Shown: piece by piece, positions 17,380 through 25,501 of the stretch
Position numbering within the stretch: position 1 is the first letter of the stretch
Layout of the letters: every line of letters starts with the position of its first letter
Assembly: GCF_019345465.1 (NCBI RefSeq)
Contig: NZ_JAHKRC010000020.1
Coordinates: forward strand, 1 to 64,000
Source: Pseudomonas sp. NKUCC02_KPG
GTDB taxonomy: Bacteria > Pseudomonadota > Gammaproteobacteria > Pseudomonadales > Pseudomonadaceae
Direction of reading: 5' to 3'
Length of the DNA stretch: 64,000 nucleotides
Program-made: the position numbers and the translations under genes
The notes under the pieces: generated by a model
Databases searched by the model: none
Told to the model about the DNA's origin: nothing
What the model saw: the letters and a program-made list of their open reading frames with translations, nothing else

Positions 17380-17784
17380 ATGAGCAAGGCAGTGTGGGCG
17401 TATATCGGTGCGTTACTGGCTTTTCTGGTGCTCGACGGCCTGTGGCTCGGCGTGCTCATGAGCTCTACCTATAAAGAGCTGCTGGGCTCGTTGATGCTGG
17501 CGCAGCCCAAGTGGGGCCCGGCCATCGTGTTCTATCTGATGTACGTGCTGGGCGTGGTGTTCTTTGTCGTGCTGCCGGCCCTTGCCCGGGCCAGTGCGCG
17601 CAGAGCTGCATTGGCCGGCGCGTTCTTCGGGCTGGTCGCCTATGGCACTTACGACATGACCAACTGGGCTACGCTGCAAGGCTGGTCTGCCCAGTTGGCT
17701 TTGATGGACATGGCGTGGGGCGGGTTGTTGACCTGTCTTGCTTCATTGTCGGGTTACTGGACGGCCCGCAAGCTGGCGTCCTGA
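17380..17784 (+). CDS. DUF2177 family membrane protein
   Basis: A 134-residue inner-membrane protein with four hydrophobic helices (about 5-28, 45-70, 75-95, 105-128). The segments LDGLWLGVLMSSTYKELLG, YGTYDMTNWATLQGW and MDMAWGGLLT are characteristic of the DUF2177 family. Function unknown. GGGAGG stands just before the ATG, and the gene probably shares the cvfB transcript. Confidence 0.85.
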   Translation: MSKAVWAYIGALLAFLVLDGLWLGVLMSSTYKELLGSLMLAQPKWGPAIVFYLMYVLGVVFFVVLPALARASARRAALAGAFFGLVAYGTYDMTNWATLQGWSAQLALMDMAWGGLLTCLASLSGYWTARKLAS

Positions 17785-17856
17785 CTCTATTTTCTTGCAC
17801 GTTAAACACTGTGCTGTTCTGCATTTGTGCGGGCGTGGCTTTTTTTCGGGTGGACT

Positions 17857-18786
17857 ATGAGTGTTACGCGGCGTGCAACGGATGCATTCGCACTGCAGGT
17901 CATGCTGGGCTTATGCCTGATCTGGGGCGTGCAGCAGGTCATCATCAAAATTGCCGCACCCGACATCGCCCCCGTGATGCAAGCGGCCTTGCGCTCAGGT
18001 ATTTCAGCGCTGCTGGTGGGCCTGTTGATCTGCTGGAAGGGTGGGTGGAGCCAGGTGCCCGCCACCTGGCGTGGCGGCTTGCTGGCCGGTAGCCTCTTCG
18101 GCCTTGAGTTCTTCTTCATTGCCGAAGGGCTGCAACTGACCAGTGCTGCGCATATGTCGGTATTCCTCTATACCGCGCCCATTTTTACCGCCCTCGGAAT
18201 CAACTGGCTGTTGCCCAGCGAGCGTTTACGACCGTTGCAATGGCTGGGGATCATTCTCGCGTTTGCCGGGATAGCCTTTTCTTTTGCCGGGGGGATTTCG
18301 TTTGCCGACATGGACCGCAACATGCTGCTGGGCGATGTCTACGGGATTCTGGCAGGCATGGCCTGGGGGGCGACCACGGTGGTGGTGCGCGGCTCCCGGT
18401 TGTCGGAAGCGCCAGTCACCCTGACCCTGTTCTACCAGCTTGTCGTAGGTTTTTTCGGATTGTTGGTAATTGCAGCGGCCAGCGGCCAGATCACCCATGT
18501 CAGCCTGACCACCGTCGCGGTGGCCAGCGTGCTGTTTCAGGGTTTGGTTGTGTCGTTCTTCAGCTACCTGGTGTGGTTCTGGCTGCTCAAGCGCTATATG
18601 GCTTCCAATCTGGCGGTGTTCTCATTCATGACGCCCCTGTTTGGCGTGACCTTCGGTGTGCTGGTGCTTCACGAGCCCCTGAGCGTCAACTTTGTCGTGG
18701 GCGCGATTCTGGTGCTGTGCGGCATCACGTTTGTCAGCGCTGAGCAGTGGGTGCGCCGCAAAGTGCGCGCTCTGCTGGGGCACTGA
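17857..18786 (+). CDS. DMT-family (EamA) transporter
   Basis: A 309-residue inner-membrane exporter with two EamA repeats and ten helices. Family-type segments are LCLIWGVQQVIIKIAAPDIAP, FFIAEGLQLTSAAHMSVFLYTAPIFTALG and the repeat-2 end ASNLAVFSFMTPLFGVTFGVLVLHEPLS. The ATG at 17857 is preceded by GGGTGG; the upstream in-frame ATG at 17827 is less likely. The substrate is unknown. Its 3' end overlaps the convergent MFS gene by 53 bp. Confidence 0.85.
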   Translation: MSVTRRATDAFALQVMLGLCLIWGVQQVIIKIAAPDIAPVMQAALRSGISALLVGLLICWKGGWSQVPATWRGGLLAGSLFGLEFFFIAEGLQLTSAAHMSVFLYTAPIFTALGINWLLPSERLRPLQWLGIILAFAGIAFSFAGGISFADMDRNMLLGDVYGILAGMAWGATTVVVRGSRLSEAPVTLTLFYQLVVGFFGLLVIAAASGQITHVSLTTVAVASVLFQGLVVSFFSYLVWFWLLKRYMASNLAVFSFMTPLFGVTFGVLVLHEPLSVNFVVGAILVLCGITFVSAEQWVRRKVRALLGH

Positions 18787-19915
18787 TCGACTTCCAGGCA
18801 AGCACGCCAGCAAGCAACAGCCCGCTGGCGGCAATGATCAGCGCCGGTTGCAGTCCACCGCTGAAATGGCTGCTGAGGGCTGCCAGCAATGGCCCGGACA
18901 GCTGGCCCACGGCAAAGCAGGCGGTCAACAGGGCTGCGTTTCGGGCGGTGGCGCGGGGCGCCAGATCCCGTGAGCGCTGCATGACCAGCGACATGCAGGC
19001 CAGAAACGGCGTGCCGCACAGGATCACACCCAGGGCCAGGCCTGCGCTGCTCGGTATCAGGCACGCAAGTACGCCAAAGGCCTGAACCCACAGCGCGCCC
19101 ATCAGCCAATAACGGGTGGTGGCAGGGCGATGACGACGAAAACTGATCAGTACCACGCCAATCGCGGCGCATAGCCCGAAGGCAGGCCAGAACAGATCGG
19201 CTTGCCATTGGCCGTGAAACCGTGCGTTTGCCATCTGTGACAAAAACGTCGCAGGAATGATGTACCCCAGGCCATACAGCCCATAAATCGCCCCCAGTCG
19301 TGCGATTCCGGGTTGGCGGCTGTCAGGTGCTGAGGTGTGGGTTTGTTCGGCAGTCGAAGCCGGTTGTGGCAGGGCGGGCCAAATCACCAGCAGCATCAGC
19401 AGCGCCGCCACGGCATAGATCATCCAGAGGGTGGCCGAGTTTTGCCCGGTTACATTGGCTGCCAGTGCCAACAAGCCGGTAAGCATCACGCCAAGACCGG
19501 GCCCGGCAAACACCAGGGCGCCCAGGCGTGGCCGATTCTCAGTGAGAGCTATGTGCTGACTAAGCGCGGTAATCATGACCATCACCCAGGCACTGGCGAT
19601 ACCGGAACCAAACCGCAAGAGCAGGTGCGGCCAAAAACCGTAGGCCCAGTACGAAACCAGAGTCAGCAGGACGCACAGCCACAGGCCAGTGTGCAAACGG
19701 CCGCGCACCTGCTCCGGACGCCGGGCGCGCATGGCATCCAGTGCTCCGAGCAGATAGCCAAGGTAGTTGGCGGCAGCAATCAGCCCGGCGCCGGTCAGGT
19801 CGATCTGCCCTTCACCAATCAAGTGAGGCAGTTGCGGGGTCAGGGAGAAGCGTCCAATGCCCATGGCCATCATGAGCGCGATAAAGCTGGCGAGTAAGCG
19901 GATCAGGGGCGACAT
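18734..19915 (-). CDS. YbfB/YjiJ-family MFS transporter
   Basis: A 393-residue inner-membrane protein with about twelve helices. The N-terminal run MAMGIGRFSLTPQLPHLI and AANYLGYLLGALDA mark the YbfB/YjiJ family of the major facilitator superfamily. The substrate is unknown. It diverges from a LysR gene, and the perfect 7-bp-arm palindrome between them suggests LysR control. The last 53 bp of the gene overlap the end of the convergent EamA gene. Confidence 0.86.
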   Translation of the reverse strand: MSPLIRLLASFIALMMAMGIGRFSLTPQLPHLIGEGQIDLTGAGLIAAANYLGYLLGALDAMRARRPEQVRGRLHTGLWLCVLLTLVSYWAYGFWPHLLLRFGSGIASAWVMVMITALSQHIALTENRPRLGALVFAGPGLGVMLTGLLALAANVTGQNSATLWMIYAVAALLMLLVIWPALPQPASTAEQTHTSAPDSRQPGIARLGAIYGLYGLGYIIPATFLSQMANARFHGQWQADLFWPAFGLCAAIGVVLISFRRHRPATTRYWLMGALWVQAFGVLACLIPSSAGLALGVILCGTPFLACMSLVMQRSRDLAPRATARNAALLTACFAVGQLSGPLLAALSSHFSGGLQPALIIAASGLLLAGVLAWKSISAPAERALCGAPTAQR

Positions 19916-19978
19916 GCTGCAGGTTCCTGGGTAAAGGCAATGACCGTCAGGCTAGTGCTGTTTGACTTTCCTTAAAAA

Positions 19979-20003
19979 TGAATAATAGTGAGTGACTTAT
20001 TCA
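19979..20003. promoter_or_regulatory. candidate LysR operator (MFS/LysR)
   Basis: TGAATAA-N11-TTATTCA is a perfect inverted repeat with an 11-bp spacer, 16 bp before the LysR start and 64 bp before the MFS start. The spacer fits the helical phasing of LysR boxes; this would allow autorepression and control of the transporter. Confidence 0.5.
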
Positions 20004-20018
20004 GTTTTGGAGAATGGT

Positions 20019-20921
20019 GTGGAATTCAGCCAGCTACGGATTTTTCAGGCTGTGGCCCAGGAAGGATCGATCACTCGTGCGGCTGAGCGCCTGCATCGAG
20101 TGCCTTCAAATCTGTCGACTCGGCTCAAACAGCTTGAGGAACAGATGGGCGTCGAGCTGTTCGTACGTGAGCGCCAGCGCCTGCAGTTGTCTCCTGCGGG
20201 GCAAGTGTTGCTGGACTACACGGCACGGCTATTTGCCCTTCACGATGAAGCCCTGAGCGCCGTTCAGGGGGGCGTGCCTTCGGGCAAGTTCACGCTGGGG
20301 ACGATGTACAGCACGGCGGCGATCCACTTGCCGGGTCTGCTGGCGCACTATCACCGCACGTATCCGGCAGTGAGTTTGCACGTTCAGTCGGGCCCCAGCG
20401 GCGAGTTACTCGAAGGGCTGTTGACGGGGCGTCTGGATGCCGCGCTGGTGGATGGCCCGCTGGAGTTGGCCGGGCTGGACGGTGTGGAGTTCTGCGAGGA
20501 GAGCCTGGTGCTTATCAGCGATCTGGACCATCCGCCGATTGGCCGTGCCCGGGACGTACAAGGCAGGGAAGTCTTTACCTTTCGTCAGGGTTGTTCGTAT
20601 CGCGCCCGGCTTGAAGCCTGGTACGCCAGCGACCGTGCCTCCTTGGGGCGGGTGATGGAGATCGAGTCCTATCAAGGGATGCTGGCGTGTGTGGCGGCGG
20701 GTTCAGGGGTGGCGCTGATGCCGGCGTCGATGCTGGCCAGCTTGCCGGGGCGAGAAAATGTCAGGATACATCCCTTGAAACAACCTTTTGCCAGCGCCAC
20801 AACATGGTTGATGTGGCGAAAAGGCATGATGGGCACCAACTTGAATGCGTGGATTGAGCTGCAGCAGACGGCGCCGTTGCCAAATGGGGCTGTGTCGCCG
20901 CAACTCAAGGTGCTGCCTTGA
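20019..20921 (+). CDS. LysR-family transcriptional regulator
   Basis: A 300-residue LysR protein: the N-terminal helix-turn-helix FQAVAQEGSITRAAERLHRVPSNLSTRLKQLEEQMG (residues about 8-45) and an effector domain (about 90-290; GTMYSTAAIHLPGLLAHYHRTYPAV). The GTG at 20019 is chosen because GGAG is 6 bp upstream and the product then begins MEFSQLR like relatives. It probably controls the divergent YbfB-type transporter. The HTH resembles the PtrR/YneJ type, but the ligand is not deducible. Confidence 0.87.
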   Translation: MEFSQLRIFQAVAQEGSITRAAERLHRVPSNLSTRLKQLEEQMGVELFVRERQRLQLSPAGQVLLDYTARLFALHDEALSAVQGGVPSGKFTLGTMYSTAAIHLPGLLAHYHRTYPAVSLHVQSGPSGELLEGLLTGRLDAALVDGPLELAGLDGVEFCEESLVLISDLDHPPIGRARDVQGREVFTFRQGCSYRARLEAWYASDRASLGRVMEIESYQGMLACVAAGSGVALMPASMLASLPGRENVRIHPLKQPFASATTWLMWRKGMMGTNLNAWIELQQTAPLPNGAVSPQLKVLP

Positions 20922-21048
20922 GTCAGATAAGTAGGAAATTAGCCTAAAGTTCATTGACCTTAGGCAAGCATTGAGTAGGACTTAGGGCTATTATCTGTGT
21001 GAAGCGACCACAGAATTCCCGTCGCCAGAGTGACCCCAAGGGGGATAT

Positions 21049-21174
21049 ATGAAAGACAAACTGCAAACCTGGCTTCATGACGTTGGTGTTGCGCTTGGCC
21101 TGATCGAGCCGCCACTGCAGCCTGTGCCGATTCCTGTCGATGACACGCGTCGCCGTCCACAACGTCGCCGCTAA
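21049..21174 (+). CDS. very small protein of unknown function, 41 aa
   Basis: A 41-residue peptide with a strong ribosome site (AAGGGGG 4 bp before the ATG). It has an amphipathic helix (KDKLQTWLHDVGVALGLI), a proline-rich middle (EPPLQPVPIPV) and a very basic end (DDTRRRPQRRR). Codon use is GC-rich at third positions. There is no signal peptide. The gene stands alone between a LysR gene and a secreted protein gene. The function is unknown; the Arg-rich tail suggests contact with RNA, DNA or acidic membranes. Confidence 0.6.
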   Translation: MKDKLQTWLHDVGVALGLIEPPLQPVPIPVDDTRRRPQRRR

Positions 21175-21191
21175 GGCCTGATTGCACGTTA

Positions 21192-21207
21192 GACCAGCGC
21201 GCTGGTC
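21192..21207. other. perfect palindrome, possible terminator of the 41-aa gene
   Basis: GACCAGCGCGCTGGTC is followed on the plus strand by GTGTTTCTTTC. The position 18 bp after the small gene suggests termination, though the T-tract is interrupted. Confidence 0.4.
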
Positions 21208-21250
21208 GTGTTTCTTTCGGTCCTTGATCGGCGAAAGAGTTGTGTGCTGC

Positions 21251-21280
21251 AAAAAACAAAAGGGCAGTGTGAGCTGCCCC
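21251..21280 (-). terminator. intrinsic terminator of the secreted-protein gene
   Basis: On the minus strand GGGCAG-ctcaca-CTGCCC is followed by TTTTGTTTTTT, close after the stop of the gene at 21297. Confidence 0.85.
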
Positions 21281-21296
21281 CTCCCTCCAGGTTTTT

Positions 21297-21779
21297 TCAG
21301 CCCATGGTGAAGCGCACGCTGTAATTGAGCGGCGCTTCGTCTGTTTTCTCCGTTACCCGCGCTTCACATTTCACATCGTCCATGCCTGTAGAGGTTGCGC
21401 TGGCTGACCGCGTAGCGCTCAGTGTCGGCTTGAATACGCCGAATGACTGGGTAACTCTCAGCGCCGTGGTAAAGGTGCATTCCCGATTGCCATTGGCATA
21501 TGAAATGACTTCGCGCAGTGTCGCAGGGGTTTTTCGCGGGTACCCGAAGTTGGTCTGATAGTTCGCTTCAAAGGAGTGCTCGCCATACGGGTCCACATCA
21601 AAGAAGCCGGGGGCGGCCAGTGAAAGCTCCCAGCTTGAACGGTTGAGCTTGAGTGCTCCCGAAGTGTTATTGACGACTTCGAATGTCAATGTGGTGACGT
21701 CGGCTTGAGCGTTGACGCCGGTTAGCGCCAGGGTGCAAGCCATGACAGCGGTGGCCAGACAGTTGTTTGAGTAGGTCAT
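21297..21779 (-). CDS. exported protein of unknown function, 160 aa
   Basis: A 160-residue protein with a signal peptide (cleavage near residue 26, after NAQA). The mature part is beta-rich and starts VTTLTFEVVNNTSGALKL. Two Cys remain (in NRECTFT and DVKCEAR) and could form one disulfide. It resembles small secreted beta-sandwich proteins, but I do not recognise a family. It has its own terminator and is probably monocistronic. The periplasm or outside the cell is the likely location. Confidence 0.6.
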   Translation of the reverse strand: MTYSNNCLATAVMACTLALTGVNAQADVTTLTFEVVNNTSGALKLNRSSWELSLAAPGFFDVDPYGEHSFEANYQTNFGYPRKTPATLREVISYANGNRECTFTTALRVTQSFGVFKPTLSATRSASATSTGMDDVKCEARVTEKTDEAPLNYSVRFTMG

Positions 21780-21929
21780 GTGTTAAGTCCATTTAGTGAG
21801 TTGCACGTTGCTTGAAGGTGTGCGGCGACATCCCATGTGGCCGCTTTTCAAGCGTAGTTGGACTCATTGATGGGCTGGCAGAGATAAGGCGATGTATGGG
21901 CGGGGTATTGGTATTCGGGGGTGTATGAA

Positions 21930-21966
21930 AGAGGAAAACGGGTACGACCTGTCACGTCGTACCCGT
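21930..21966 (-). terminator. intrinsic terminator of the gbu symporter
   Basis: The 11-bp arms ACGGGTACGAC and GTCGTACCCGT with a 7-nt loop, followed on the minus strand by TTTTCC, lie 16 bp after the symporter stop. Confidence 0.8.
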
Positions 21967-21981
21967 CGAACAAAGGGTTTA

Positions 21982-23361
21982 TCAGGCGGCGCTCACCACC
22001 GAAGCAGGGCGTCGATCCATCAGGCTAACCACAACAAAGCTGATCAGCGCCACGCCCAGGCTGTAATAAATGGGCGTGTTGGCTTCCAGGCCATCCTTGA
22101 GCATGAACCCCAGTGCCGTGACAAACCCCAGGCTCATGCTGGTGATGGCGCCCGCAGTGGTGGCCCGCTTCCAGAAAATCGCCCCGATCAATGGCACCAG
22201 CATGCCGCCGACCAGCAGGTTGTAAGCCAGGGTGAGGGCGCTGATGACATCAGAGACCACCAGGGCGATGCCCAGTACGGCAAAGCCTGTCAGCAAGGTA
22301 AACAAGCGGTTGATATTGAGGCTCGATTGCTTGCCGCCACGCAGCCTTGGCAGCAGATCCTCGGTCAGTACTGTGGAGGCTGCCAGCAAGCCAGCGCTGG
22401 CGGTCGACATCATGGCCGCCAGGGCCGCAGCGATCACCAGGCCGCGAATACCGTCTGGCAGCGAGACTTTCACGATGGCGGCGAAAGCGTTGTTGACGTT
22501 GTCCAGGTCCGGTAGCAGCACGTGGGCGGCCATGCCGATCAGCGCGCACGTCAGGCCGTAGAGGATGCAATACAGGCCTGCGAATGTCCCCGCGTACTTC
22601 GCCACCCGGGCCGTTTTGGCGGTAAACACACGCTGCCAGATGTCCTGGCCGATCAGGATGCCGAAGAAGTAGATCATGAAGTAAGTGATGATCGTGTCCC
22701 AGCCGATGCTGGTGAAGCTGAAGTTCGATGCGGGCAGCTTGCTGACCAGTTCGTCCCAGCCGCCGACGCGGTACAGGCAGATCGGCAGCAGCACGAACAT
22801 CAGGCCGATGGTCTTGATCGCAAATTGCACGATATCTGTCAGGGTCAGCGACCACATGCCGCCAATGGTCGAGTAAATCACCACCACGCCGCCGCCCAGC
22901 AGTACGGAAATCCAGAAAGGAAGATCGAACAGGACTTCCAGTACGGTGCCAATGGCCAGAATCGAGGTCACGCCAATCATCAGCGCGTAGGCCAGCATGA
23001 TCACCGCGCTGGCCTGGCGGGCCATCGGGTTGTAGCGCTTCTCCAGTACCTGGGTCACGGTGAATATTTTCAGCTTGAGCAACGGCTTGGCCAGGAACAG
23101 GTTCAGCGCGATGATCCCGCAACCCAGTGCGGCACACAGCCAGAAGCCTGAAATTCCGTGCACATAACCCAGGCGCACGGTGCCGACGGTGGAAGCCCCG
23201 CCCAGTACCGTCGCGGCCATGGTGCCCATGTAGAGCGTAGGGCCCAGGTTGCGGCCTGCGACCAGATAGTCTTCGTGGGTCTTGGCCTTGCGCATGCCGT
23301 AGTAACCCAGCACCAGCATTGCCGCAGCGTAGATAAGGACGACCAGTAGATCTAAAGCCAT
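21982..23361 (-). CDS. sodium:solute symporter, likely guanidino-compound uptake
   Basis: A 459-residue SSS-family protein with about 13 hydrophobic helices. Features are an N-terminal LVVLIYAAAMLVLGYYGMRKAKTHEDYLVAGRNLG typical of the family, GGASTVGTVRLGY and the sodium-site region ALAAMMSTASAGLLAASTVLTEDL. The ATG at 23361 has GGAG 10 bp upstream; an in-frame start 29 codons earlier would add a polar tail before the first helix. It lies 95 bp downstream of gbuA on the same strand and is probably co-transcribed, so guanidinobutyrate or a related guanidine acid is the likely substrate. Confidence 0.85.
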   Translation of the reverse strand: MALDLLVVLIYAAAMLVLGYYGMRKAKTHEDYLVAGRNLGPTLYMGTMAATVLGGASTVGTVRLGYVHGISGFWLCAALGCGIIALNLFLAKPLLKLKIFTVTQVLEKRYNPMARQASAVIMLAYALMIGVTSILAIGTVLEVLFDLPFWISVLLGGGVVVIYSTIGGMWSLTLTDIVQFAIKTIGLMFVLLPICLYRVGGWDELVSKLPASNFSFTSIGWDTIITYFMIYFFGILIGQDIWQRVFTAKTARVAKYAGTFAGLYCILYGLTCALIGMAAHVLLPDLDNVNNAFAAIVKVSLPDGIRGLVIAAALAAMMSTASAGLLAASTVLTEDLLPRLRGGKQSSLNINRLFTLLTGFAVLGIALVVSDVISALTLAYNLLVGGMLVPLIGAIFWKRATTAGAITSMSLGFVTALGFMLKDGLEANTPIYYSLGVALISFVVVSLMDRRPASVVSAA

Positions 23362-23456
23362 GATGGCGAATCTCCGATTATTTTTTTTATGGATGCAGCA
23401 GGCACGGTGGCTTGGTGCCGTAAAGCGCAAGGCTTGATGGCACCGCAAGGATGTCC

Positions 23457-24407
23457 TTATCGATGTACAACGCCGGGCAGCACGCAGAGCATTTCGTACA
23501 GCAGGTTGGCGCCCAGTAACGAGGTGTTGCCGGTGGTGTCGTAGGGCGGCGAGACTTCTACCAGGTCGCAGCCGACCAGGTCGAGGCCTTGGCAGCCGCG
23601 GATGATTTCAATCGCCTGAATGGTGGTCAGGCCGCCGATTTCCGGAGTGCCGGTGCCGGGAGCCCAGGCCGGGTCGATGCCGTCGATATCAAAGCTGAGG
23701 TAGACCGGGCCGTTGCCGACTTTTTCGCGTACCTGTGCCATCAGGGGCTCCAGGGACTTGTGCCAGCACTCTTCGGCCTGCACCACGCGAAAGCCCTGGT
23801 TGCGGCTCCAGTTGAAGTCTTCGGCGGTATAGCCCTGGGCGCGCAGGCCGATCTGAACCACGCGGTCACAGTCCAGCAGGCCTTCTTCAACGGCGCGGCG
23901 GAAGGTCGTGCCGTGGGCGATTTTCTCGCCGAACATATGGTCGTTCACATCGGCGTGGGCATCGATATGCACCAGCCCGACCTTGCCGTGTTTTTTGTGC
24001 ATCGCCCGCAAAATCGGCAGGGTAATGGTGTGGTCGCCACCCAGGGTCAGGGGGATGACATCGTGCTCAAGGATTTCGTCGTAGGACGCTTCGATGATGC
24101 GCACCGCATCCAGCAGATTGAAGGTGTTGATCGCCACATCGCCAATATCGGCCACGGACAGCGAGTCGAACGGCGCGGCGCCGGTGGCCATGTTGTAAGG
24201 GCGGATCATCACCGATTCGGCGCGGATTTCCCGAGGACCGAAACGGGTGCCGGGGCGCAGCGAGGTGCCGATATCCAGGGGCACGCCGACAAAGGCCGCG
24301 TCCAGGCCCTTGGCCGATGGCAGGTGGGGCAGGCGCAGCATGGTGGCGATGCCGGCGAAGCGCGGCATTTCATTGCCGCCCAGTGGTTGATGAAGAATTT
24401 TGTCCAC
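23457..24407 (-). CDS. gbuA: guanidinobutyrase (agmatinase/arginase family)
   Basis: A 316-residue ureohydrolase. The binuclear manganese ligands are all present: GGDHTITL, DAHADVND and SFDIDGIDP. The protein reads much closer to my memory of P. aeruginosa guanidinobutyrase GbuA (start MDK-LHQPLGGNEMPRF, MIRPYNMATGAAPFDSL) than to guanidinopropionase or agmatinase. It cleaves 4-guanidinobutyrate to GABA and urea in the cytosol, a branch of arginine use. A symporter gene lies downstream and a divergent LysR gene upstream, giving a complete uptake-hydrolysis-control unit. Confidence 0.88.
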   Translation of the reverse strand: MDKILHQPLGGNEMPRFAGIATMLRLPHLPSAKGLDAAFVGVPLDIGTSLRPGTRFGPREIRAESVMIRPYNMATGAAPFDSLSVADIGDVAINTFNLLDAVRIIEASYDEILEHDVIPLTLGGDHTITLPILRAMHKKHGKVGLVHIDAHADVNDHMFGEKIAHGTTFRRAVEEGLLDCDRVVQIGLRAQGYTAEDFNWSRNQGFRVVQAEECWHKSLEPLMAQVREKVGNGPVYLSFDIDGIDPAWAPGTGTPEIGGLTTIQAIEIIRGCQGLDLVGCDLVEVSPPYDTTGNTSLLGANLLYEMLCVLPGVVHR

Positions 24408-24491
24408 GGGTAAGGCCTCGTCGTTTGTTGTGGTTATGGCGTTCGATTCTGCGAAAGGCGCGAGGCGGGAAGAATCGCTGTGGGCAAATAC

Positions 24492-24515
24492 TTAGTTCAG
24501 GTTTTTCTAAACTAA
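24492..24515. promoter_or_regulatory. candidate GbuR operator
   Basis: TTAGTT-N12-AACTAA is an inverted repeat between the divergent gbuA and LysR genes, about 85 bp from each. This is a plausible LysR site; inference from position. Confidence 0.45.
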
Positions 24516-24550
24516 TGGCGGTAGACTCTGGCTCTCAACGTCGCCTGTAT

Positions 24551-24571
24551 GGCGAGCAAGTCCGCTCCCGC
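24551..24571. repeat. diverged single REP (family 1)
   Basis: GGCGAGCAAGTCCGCTCCCG is a diverged half of the family 1 repeat lying just before the LysR gene, inside its probable 5' leader. Confidence 0.6.
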
Positions 24572-24590
24572 CGTGGCAAGTGAGTGATTG

Positions 24591-25484
24591 ATGGCCAGCG
24601 CGTTACCCGATCTGAAACTATTACGAATATTTGCCAGCGTGGTCAGGCACCAGGGGTTTGCCAATGCGCAACAGGCGCTAAACCTCTCGACCTCGGCCAT
24701 CAGCACCTATATGAGCCAGCTCGAAGCCAGTCTGGGCCTTGTGCTGTGCCATCGCGGGCGCGGCGGGTTCAGCCTTACCAGCAAGGGCGAGCTGTTTCAC
24801 CAGGAAACTCTGCGCCTGTTGGGTGAGCTGGAAGGTTTTGAACAGTACGCCGCAGCACTCAAGGGTGAGTTGCGCGGCACTTTGAACCTGGGGGTTATCG
24901 ACTCCACGGTCAGCGACAAGGCCTTGCCCTTTGCCGAGGCCATTGGCGCCTATAGCCAGGAGCACCCGGCGGTGCATCTGCATTTGTCGGTGATGAGCCC
25001 CTACGAATTGCAGCTTGGCGTGCAAGATAACCGCCTTGATCTGGCCATCGGTGCGTTTTCGACGCGCATGAGCGGGCTGGTCTACCAGCCCCTTTATCGT
25101 GAGCAGCACTGGTTGTACTGCAGCACACGGCACCCCCTGTTCAGCGAGCGGCGCATTCCCGAGCCGGTGATTACTCAGCAGAGGATGGTGGGGCGCGGCT
25201 ATTGGAGTCAGGCCGAACTGGCGCGTCACGGCTTCAAGCACAGCGCGGCGACGGTCGACAGCATGGAAGCACAGCTGATCCTGGTGCTTTCGGGGGCTTA
25301 CATTGGTTATTTGCCCGAGCACTACGCAGAGCCCTGGGTGGAGAAGGGCGACTTGCGGGTGCTGCTCCCCGCGACCTTTGGCTATCAGGCGCCGTTTTCG
25401 ATGATCGTGCGCCGTGGTCGCAGCCGAGAGCCGCTGATTCAAACCTTCCGCGACCTGCTCAAAGCACAGCTTAATCAACCTTGA
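24591..25484 (+). CDS. gbuR: LysR-family regulator of the gbu locus
   Basis: A 297-residue LysR protein: HTH at about residues 5-62 (LLRIFASVVRHQGFANAQQALNLSTSAISTYMSQLEASLG) and an effector domain from about 90 (GTLNLGVIDSTVSDKALPFAEAIG). It is divergent from gbuA with an inverted repeat between, matching the P. aeruginosa arrangement where a LysR gene adjoins gbuA. It probably activates gbuA and the symporter in response to guanidinobutyrate. The ATG at 24591 is preceded by only a weak ribosome site. Confidence 0.8.
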   Translation: MASALPDLKLLRIFASVVRHQGFANAQQALNLSTSAISTYMSQLEASLGLVLCHRGRGGFSLTSKGELFHQETLRLLGELEGFEQYAAALKGELRGTLNLGVIDSTVSDKALPFAEAIGAYSQEHPAVHLHLSVMSPYELQLGVQDNRLDLAIGAFSTRMSGLVYQPLYREQHWLYCSTRHPLFSERRIPEPVITQQRMVGRGYWSQAELARHGFKHSAATVDSMEAQLILVLSGAYIGYLPEHYAEPWVEKGDLRVLLPATFGYQAPFSMIVRRGRSREPLIQTFRDLLKAQLNQP

Positions 25485-25501
25485 ACGAGAGCTTTATTCC
25501 C

